A DNA stretch of 64,000 bases, taken from contig OY848920.1 in the NCBI GenBank assembly GCA_963693285.1, positions 5,097,135 to 5,161,134 on the forward strand. The letters are read 5' to 3'. The stretch comes from Xestospongia muta (lineage: Eukaryota > Porifera > Demospongiae > Haplosclerida > Petrosiidae). The notes beneath the pieces are model-generated. The model did not search any database and had not been told where the DNA came from. It saw only the letters and a program-made list of their open reading frames with translations. Shown one piece after another: positions 57,302 through 64,000 of this stretch (its first letter is position 1; each line of letters starts with the position of its first letter). The translations under genes and the position numbers were made by a program.

Positions 57302-58026
57302 GTAACTTTAATATTTAAATGAGTCGTCTGTGTCCTTTTTATGCATATCTGTTAGTGACTTATATGGAGTTAGATTAATTGTCCTTATTACAGATCAAAC
57401 ATTTATTCTAGAATTTGAATTTTACAAAACAATAATCTAACACTACTCTGGTCAATAACAATTGACAATTATATAAACTATGATAGCCCACCAAACTATG
57501 AACTACTAAACTATAGTCTTTCTCAATGTGAACAGAGTATAGATGGTGATGTTTATGTCATACCATCCTATTAGATGTTGGCTGATGAGACTTTTATTTG
57601 CTAAAACATGGATACATGTCACTCTATACAAAGAAACAAACAAGACAGTAGGGATTGATATTATATCATGCTTACATAATAGCATAATAGCACAGGTTAA
57701 AAAACAACATGTTAACTGCCTCCCATAATGTATTAAAAGGACACAACCTCTAAGATCCATGAAAGGCATCAGTATGACTCAAAGCATCTTTGCAACAACA
57801 ATGGAATGCCAAAGTTAGGTTGATGATTTTGTCATAATTGAAATTCTAATAACCTTAGTTTTTCTAAATATGAAAAGAATATAAATAGTAACATTTATGT
57901 CTTACCATTTTATTACATGTTGGTTTATCAAGCATATGGTAGCAGTGCCTATTATTTGGTTATTTGTATACAATTTGCTATAACACTCTATAATAATTAT
58001 TAATTCTGTTTTTATATGTATTTTAG
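57302..58026. other. intron between 2A and DD exons
   Basis: No further exon is recognised. The overlapping ORFs at 57506-57769 (-) and 57543-57728 (+) have no domain. Confidence 0.45.
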
Positions 58027-58320
58027 ATATTACTGATATCTTAAAGAAGGCACCCAGTGAATTAGAACTACTCAATCTATTAGCTGATATAAGTGCTAAA
58101 TGGCGTCTGATTGGTATATGTCTTAATATACCATATAATGATTTGGAAGGTATACAACAAAATCCGATTAGTGATATTGAGAAACTCTCAGCAGTCATAA
58201 ACAGATGGAAAGAGTCTCAATCATCTCCTTTTACTTGGGCGACAGTGATTGCTGCTATGGAGAGTCCTATTGTTAACAGCTTAAGAAAATCTAACGAGAT
58301 ACGTGACTATCTTAGTCAAG
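58027..58320 (+). CDS. death-domain exon of 2A-DD-P-loop gene
   Basis: 294 bp, 98 codons, no stop, phase 1-1 (acceptor gtattttag, donor gtaata). It reads DITDILKKAPSELELLNLLA, AKWRLIGICLNIPYNDLEGI, NPISDIEKLSAVINRWKE, FTWATVIAAMESP and NEIRDYLSQ. Closest in the window to the 43-kb DD. Upstream join AAA G|AT (Lys-Asp); downstream join to the P-loop exon CAA G|AT GAC (Gln-Asp), in frame across a roughly 5.1-kb intron. Confidence 0.8.
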
Positions 58321-59479
58321 GTAATAACTATTTCATGTTAAATCTATAAGTAAATGATACTGTAATTGTTTTCAGTAATGTCATTGTATGCATACATAAT
58401 GTATAGGCTAAATAAGACTTCAAGGAGGTAAACATTGCTGGTAGTTCAACTTATATATTGTACAGTATTGTTTATAATTTTATCTCAAAGAGCAAACAGC
58501 TAGGAATGGATCATTATAAACAGAGAAAGAAACACCTAATTTCATATGTAGTTCCTCATATTGTTCTGACCAAATAAGGAAGTTATGTGATTTCAGCTTG
58601 TTACTCAGAAAGTTGATAAATGTTCCTAAAATGTTCAGTGAACATTAATCAACATTTCAGGAACACTGATAAACCTCTTAAAGGACTCATTATTAACCTT
58701 AATATTTTTTTATGGCAGGCCATTTTATATTGAAATGACAGAAATTCACTGAATACATAATATATAACCTTATACCAAGTTTCAGGCACAGAATTGCTAA
58801 TGATATTATATTATAGCAGGAAATCAATATTATTTGGTATTCATATAGGTCAATTATTGTGCTTGTCAAATACTGAATTTTAATAACGTCCTGTTCAAGA
58901 TGGCCGCATAGCAACCGTTTCTATACAAGCGTTTCTTCGAAATTCGTTTGCGCGTTAAGTACCATTTTCGTATTTATGATCACATATTGTTTTTTGACAT
59001 ACTAGGTTAGATGGGGATATGTTTATTTAAGTAGTTTTATGAGACATTTTTTGAGATCTTTTCAATTTTTGCTTATATATGACCAAAAATTGACTATAAT
59101 TTGATGGTACACCCATTATTATGTGTGTTTTAAAAAATATTTGTATAATAAAGTGATAATTGAGGATCATTTTCTTCATCAGGTTGAATTTGCAGGTAGA
59201 GATTGAAAACCATTTTATTTAACACAATATTAATCAATGATGTGTACTACTATAATATCTTTAAACACAGAATGTTCTATTAAATTGTTATCAATACATT
59301 TTTACTTAATTAAAATTATGGTTTAATGGTTTTGAATAGCTTTCTAGTTTCCCATATAAATAAGATATTGTGGATTTTAATAATGAAATTGGGTAATTTG
59401 ATAACTAACCCACAATTATTACCTGTTTCTTTTATTCTGTCCACATTGTGTCAATACAATCAACATGATTACACTTCTT
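58321..59479. other. intron sequence, no exon recognised
   Basis: I looked for the RLRS-type linker exon seen at 9.0 and 14.4 kb and did not find it here. The sequence is AT-rich and unremarkable. Confidence 0.4.
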
Positions 59480-60720
59480 TATTTTGAATAAGTAACATAT
59501 TGTTAACAATCCTATATATCCCAGGAGATTAAGTAGTCCGTAAGACTGGACCAATGTCAACACTGAGTATCCTTGAACTTGATACTGGCTGTGTTTAGTA
59601 CATGTATGTTTCTCAATACCATGTATCACTGGTACATATTGATATGATCCCAACTCAAGAGATATACACATTTTGTAGTGTTAAGTATCTATACTAACTG
59701 TTATACACATCCTGGAATGGTCAATCCATGAAGTCAATACATAATATCCCTAAACATTAGTATCACTAAATACTTAGTACATCCAGGGATGATGAGTATC
59801 TTGAGCCTAATACTTACGTATATATCACTTAATACTGAGTATCCTTTAGTACTTATTTCATCCTAAGATAGTTAGTTCATTTAGGGGTTTATTTTGGAAC
59901 CCAGTGCATATGTATCCCTTAATACTATGTTCTTGATACTTTGTACATCCTGGGATGGTCCTTATAGTAGTCCAGTACATATGTATGTAACCATTAATAC
60001 CAAGTATCCATTCATACTTAGGACATCCTGGGATGGTTTATTCAGGGATTTATTTTGGAGTCCAGTGCATATATATCCCTCAATACTAAGTATTCCTGGG
60101 TATGGATTCTCACCATTGTCACTAGAGAAATGTTTAGTGTGTAACTTTACCAGGACCATTACTGATAATATCCTCACCAATTATTTGTTTTTGCTATTCA
60201 TACTCATTTGTCGCTATTTCTAGGATGGCATGTGAAAGTTCCCAGTTGTGTCAGTGATTTCTCTTTCTAACCATAAGACCTTATAACTTTACTGTGCTAA
60301 TTGAAATTATTAATCAATTACTAGTGGCTTATTATCACAACAATTATCACAATATTACACCCACTGATTTAATAAAAAGTTATTAATATAAACCAAGTAC
60401 ACTTGTCACCTTAATGTGAACACTATTGTATGAACTTTATATATAACAATGAAAGTTCAAACATTACGTACCTTACTACTGTAAACATGTTGTTTGTAAT
60501 TGTTACTGAAATTATGACTCCAGTCAACTGTACATGTGTCCATTTTTATGGTAGCCATATAAATTTATATCCTATTGTAACCAGACCCACAAGTCTTATC
60601 CATTTCCTTTACTCTCTTGTCTATTTTACATTCACACGAAGACTTATGTGCTATAAAAGACATTTTTACTGTTTTCCCAAATTTTTATTTCAGTCAGTGA
60701 ACATTTGTGTGTACATTAGT
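59480..60720. repeat. inverted copy of the 11.9-13.6 kb block, with MITE-free site
   Basis: The reverse complement of this block matches 11900-12243 and 12547-13600, including the ctcttgagttgggatcatat and ggtgacaa...acttggtttatatt landmarks. At about 60345-60355 the MITE target appears once, without insertion. It lies inside the intron of the 2A-DD-P-loop gene, as its relative lies inside a DD-gene intron. Confidence 0.8.
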
Positions 60721-62816
60721 TAATAGCCATGTCATGGTGGTATGTGAAGAACGCCATTCCTGGTATATAGGACATGTAGCACTCGTTCTTTTATGGTTTA
60801 AATGGATTTGCAAGATTTACTAAATAGAACAAACCATTTCTCTCTAGCTTATTCTTAGCCTGAGATATATCACTGAGTCAGTAGTCAACTTAAACAGAAT
60901 ATAGTTTCTGGGTTTATTTCAGTATTATAATACATGCATGTCATAGTGTAAAGAAATAGGATTGGAAGCAAATTCTCATGTAAAAGGTGGCTTTTTGAGA
61001 CCATTTTGCGAAATTTACTTGTCACACATAACATGTCAGACAGTCTTATAATTGTTTGTAGAAAAAAAAAGGTTTATTTCACTTGTTCTAATTTTTAGCT
61101 TCAAGCTAATAGTTTAAGATTCTCATAGCAACAAGTTTTTATTATAACCTAACATTTCTAGCAATGTGTTTGTGGCTAATTATCATGACATTATATCCAC
61201 TTAGTAATTTCCCATCATAAGGTGACAGGATATTGTTATAAAATTACAGGCAAGGATAAATTTTATAACCTCAAGAATGTTAATTTTGTATAGCTTAGTA
61301 TTATGTTTAATGAGAGTCATAAGCTGTTAAACCACAATAATGTACTTTTTGTATACTGCTGGTTCACCTGGTGGTGGTACAGTGGAGGTCAGAAGTCAAA
61401 TTTTATTATAATAATATTCATACTATATTCACAATATTCATAATACACTCATTAACACATATTTGTGGTTGGTTTGCATTCTAAGCCACATGAAACACAC
61501 TATATCTAAGTATGTCTAGAGGAAGATAATGACATACCTCTTCACATTCCAGTGGTTTCGTAGCTAATGTTAATAAGCAAGTACAAGCTGTTGTACTAAG
61601 GTACATTTATCTCAGCTCTAATACTATGCACAGGTAAGAAATATTGAACAAACTTACCTAACATGTGTATGAGTAATCCTATGAAGCCAATTTTTAAATT
61701 GGTGTTCAATTTTCTGAAGGCTCTCAAAGATTTGACTCTGATTACTGTATCTCAAAACATATAGTAGCAATTCAAAAAAATCTTTCATAGGATTATAGAT
61801 CTGATATAACTGTAATACCAAGGTAAGTTTCTAATGTCTACCTATAAGAAGCTTTTAGAAAAATGTACCTTTCTTCTGGATACTGTTACTCCAGTAACTC
61901 TTGATTAATAAGTGCAATTGTTTTAAATTTTTATCGAAGTTGAAGACCATTGATATAATGTAGTAGTCAAAGGATGGTATTAAAACAAGAAAAGATATAG
62001 AAATTATATAGTAAAAAAGTTAAGGTATTTATTAATATCATTAACACCACTGTACTGCCACCTTAAGGACTAGTTTTACAATCCTTATAATGATTAAATC
62101 AGTTGTCTAACCTAAACATCAGAATTCCATGGCCACTGCCCATGCAAAACAAATGATATATTTTGAGTAGAAATTTATCAGTCCATTTCAAGTAGTCATT
62201 GCTGAGTTTTTAGTTGAAGATAGCATCAATGTCCTTCACATTCAAAGAAATAGAAAGGAATACTATTAGAGAATGATTACTGCTTAGTTTCAACCATACA
62301 TTTTCACACCCCTGAGTGAAAAAGGCGGTCTGTTTTTATGCTTTAAATGGTGTCATCAACATGATATTGGTGAACACATATCTTTGTGGAAAAACATGTG
62401 ATTGCTACAATTTGAGACCTCTCAGTAATGTAGCAAGCTTGTTCATGTATTTCATTTTTGGAAATATCTCATGTATTACTATTAGGAAGATAGTTATAAT
62501 GATGTTATAAGCTGTAGTTCATTATCACTTCAGTGTAATCTTATTAAATTGGACACAGACTTAAAATTATACCTGTATCACCATGGATTGTACTTTTTAG
62601 TGGCAGAATTATCAAGATTTTCTATTACTGACTCCTTTTCTAATCAGCTGCTACTTCTCTTGTGACCATCAGTGCATGATTAGTTGGAGTTGAAATGTCA
62701 TGCTAATGACATTAGGACCAAGAATTTAAAGCCTATGTACCAGGTTGCCTTCTTGTTCAAGGGGAATTGCAGTCTGGGAATGAGACTATCTACTACTTGA
62801 GAATTATATTTTATAT
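60721..62816. other. intron sequence, no exon recognised
   Basis: A short segment near 61050-61080 is the reverse complement of 8690-8760, extending the paralogy of the two DD-gene introns. Otherwise nothing is supported. The plus ORF 62316-62510 shows no domain. Confidence 0.4.
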
Positions 62817-62817
62817 T

Positions 62818-62907
<90 letters not shown>

Positions 62908-62910
62908 TAT
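62817..62910. repeat. (TA)n microsatellite
   Basis: An almost pure TA tract of about 90 bp with a single tg interruption near 62838. It generates a spurious Tyr-Ile ORF on the plus strand. Confidence 0.95.
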
Positions 62911-63094
62911 ATCATGTAATCCACATACATTATGTAAAATACAAAAGGGATGGGGTCTGTTTAAAGAATCTTTAGCATTGCAGGCAAGGTTTTCCGACCA
63001 GAAAGGTGTCGCCTTAAAGATAAAACTTTAGAACAACTCATGTTTATCAAGTGTAATTTAAATTGTCTTAAATAAATTCTTTGAAACAAAATAA

Positions 63095-63245
63095 GAACAT
63101 TGTATTTGTAATTATATTTCAAATACAGAGAGGAGTATTTGTATTTGTATTTGAAATACAGGCGTAAATGGATATTTGTATTTGTATTTGTATTTAGCTC
63201 TTGTCAGGTATTTGTATTTGTATTTGAAATACTGAAGCATGTATT
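63095..63245. repeat. TATTTG hexamer minisatellite
   Basis: Repeated tatttg/gtattt units alternating with gaaatac turns occur over about 150 bp (ggatatttgtatttgtattt and similar). It lies 0.2 kb upstream of the P-loop exon acceptor, in the intron. Confidence 0.85.
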
Positions 63246-63437
63246 TGACCCCAAGTCTGCTGTTTATACAAACTTCCCTTCACCTTGTGTCGTACTAATA
63301 TCTTGGACATAATGATCCCTCCCTCATCTTATGTTACTCATACATTAGAGTTGTGTAATAGATACATGTTGTCCAAAATATAACATATTAATTAGGTTTT
63401 AGTATTGTATGGAAAGAACTGACTTTTTCCTTGCTAG

Positions 63438-64000
63438 ATGACAATGATGTGTTACTGGACAAAGCTATGAAGAAAGGTTTTGTAACTGCTGAATTCTCCA
63501 AGTTTATAATATCTGGTGCACCTGGAACTGGTAAATCATCTTTTCTAAAGCTACTATATCAAGATAAACCAAACGAATGTGACAATGTACCTAACAGTAC
63601 TAATGTAGTTGCCCCACGTCCAGCACATGTCGTAACTGCCATCACAGGAGATGATCATAATTTGTTATGGACAAAGGTGGAGCCTGACAAACTGAAGGCA
63701 ATAATTGCTGGAAATATTAAAAACAACATGGAGACTCCAGAGTTAGGAAGTCAACAATCAATTGAACAGCCAGTAACAACTGAGTCACATCAGCCAGTAC
63801 AAGACATAGACACAAATAAGTCTGATCAAACCACCACTACAGAAGATGTAACAATGTCAAATGTATCTCAAGAAATTATTGACCTTTTACCTCGTGTGCG
63901 GAACTCAAAAGAGCTTTATAAAGCTCATTGGATATATGGTGTTGATACTGGAGGTCAGGCTGCTTTTCTAGATGTTGCTCCAATTTTGTTACGATATCAC
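63438..64000 (+). CDS. P-loop (Roc-like GTPase) exon, intact, runs off the window
   Basis: An acceptor (ttccttgctag) opens a phase-1 exon that stays open for 187 codons to the window edge. It begins DDNDVLLDKAMKKGFVTAEF, has Walker A ISGAPGTGKSSFLKLL (residues about 29-44), an insert rich in Glu/Thr/Gln, then YGVDTGGQAAFLDVAPILL, where DTGGQ resembles the DxxGQ switch II of Roc/Ras-like GTPases. The insert of over 100 residues between P-loop and switch II is longer than in typical Roc domains. The relics at 6.75 and 29.55 kb show what should follow outside the window: FFFSVQGN-type and COR-like segments (ALMYYHDL ... VFLHPQP). The in-phase partner upstream is the DD exon at 58.0-58.3 kb. Proposed protein: leader-2A // DD-GTPase-COR-like. 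Confidence 0.75.

Noticed and set aside
62837..63031. 64-codon plus-strand ORF starting with Tyr-Ile repeats
   Set aside because: It is the translation of a (TA)n microsatellite and its flank; no splice or domain support.
1..64000. tRNA, rRNA or snRNA genes
   Set aside because: No convincing internal promoter boxes with cloverleaf pairing or other RNA signatures were found by eye. A covariance-model scan would be needed to exclude short ones.

Overview
The window is eukaryotic nuclear DNA from a marine invertebrate, very probably a demosponge of the Amphimedon type. This is inferred from the AT-rich sequence, the short GT-AG introns (about 45 bp upward), and the mix of families: many death-domain (DD) exons, Roc/COR-like P-loop proteins, a lysozyme-like domain, a FEM-1-like gene, and decayed hAT, pogo, Ty3/gypsy, RecQ-like and THAP-type sequences. 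I see no bacterial operons, tRNA, rRNA or CRISPR. Few genes are complete. Many copies carry frameshifts or stops, so this looks like a fast-turnover, birth-and-death immune-type cluster rather than a set of conserved housekeeping genes.

The central system is a set of interchangeable exons, almost all phase 1 at both ends, around a roughly 97-residue death domain. DD exons lie at 9.4-9.7, 15.4-15.7, 19.8-20.1 and 43.0-43.3 kb (minus) and at 47.0-47.3 and 58.0-58.3 kb (plus). Decayed copies lie at 23.6, 29.7 and 30.4-30.6 kb. Two copies (43 and 58 kb) are preceded by a near-identical exon of about 75 codons. That exon encodes a hydrophobic stretch followed by a canonical 2A-like ribosome-skipping motif (SGDVELNPGP). 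On the minus strand (45.05 to 40.92 kb) the 2A-DD head is followed, in matching splice phase, by a 15-residue linker exon and a lysozyme-like exon that carries one in-frame TAG. On the plus strand (56.6 to beyond 64.0 kb) the same head points to a P-loop exon with Walker A GAPGTGKS and a switch-II-like DTGGQ. Older, broken P-loop/COR-like copies lie at 4.7-6.75 and 28.1-29.55 kb on the minus strand.

Layout: 0-2.4 kb, no gene seen; 2.5-4.4 kb, P2X7-cytosolic-like fragment (+) and decayed THAP/transposase (-); 4.7-9.7 kb, DD to P-loop/COR relic (-); 10.2-10.6 kb, gypsy gag relic (-); 12.24-12.54 kb, a MITE; 12.8-14.0 kb, degenerate repeats; 14.4-21.7 kb, DD exons on minus interrupted by a decayed gypsy pol on plus; 23.5-24.3 and 29.6-30.3 kb, a direct duplication; 25.2-26.6 kb, RecQ-like pseudogene (+); 31.1-32.2 kb, palindromic repeat array; 33.7-39.1 kb, broken FEM-1-like copies (-); 39.3-40.5 kb, one arm of an inverted duplication carrying a promoter-like 5' exon; 40.9-45.05 kb, 2A-DD-lysozyme gene (-); 45.7-48.15 kb, a plus-strand gene with a Thr/Ser repeat, a DD and a micro-exon tandem array; 49.0-49.8 kb, start of an unknown minus gene; 51.1-53.3 kb, pogo and hAT remnants (-); 53.5-57.05 kb, second arm of the inverted duplication, split by a 2.37 kb DNA transposon; 56.6-64 kb, 2A-DD-P-loop gene (+).

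All exon models are read by eye from splice signals, phase and homologous copies. None is supported by transcripts here.
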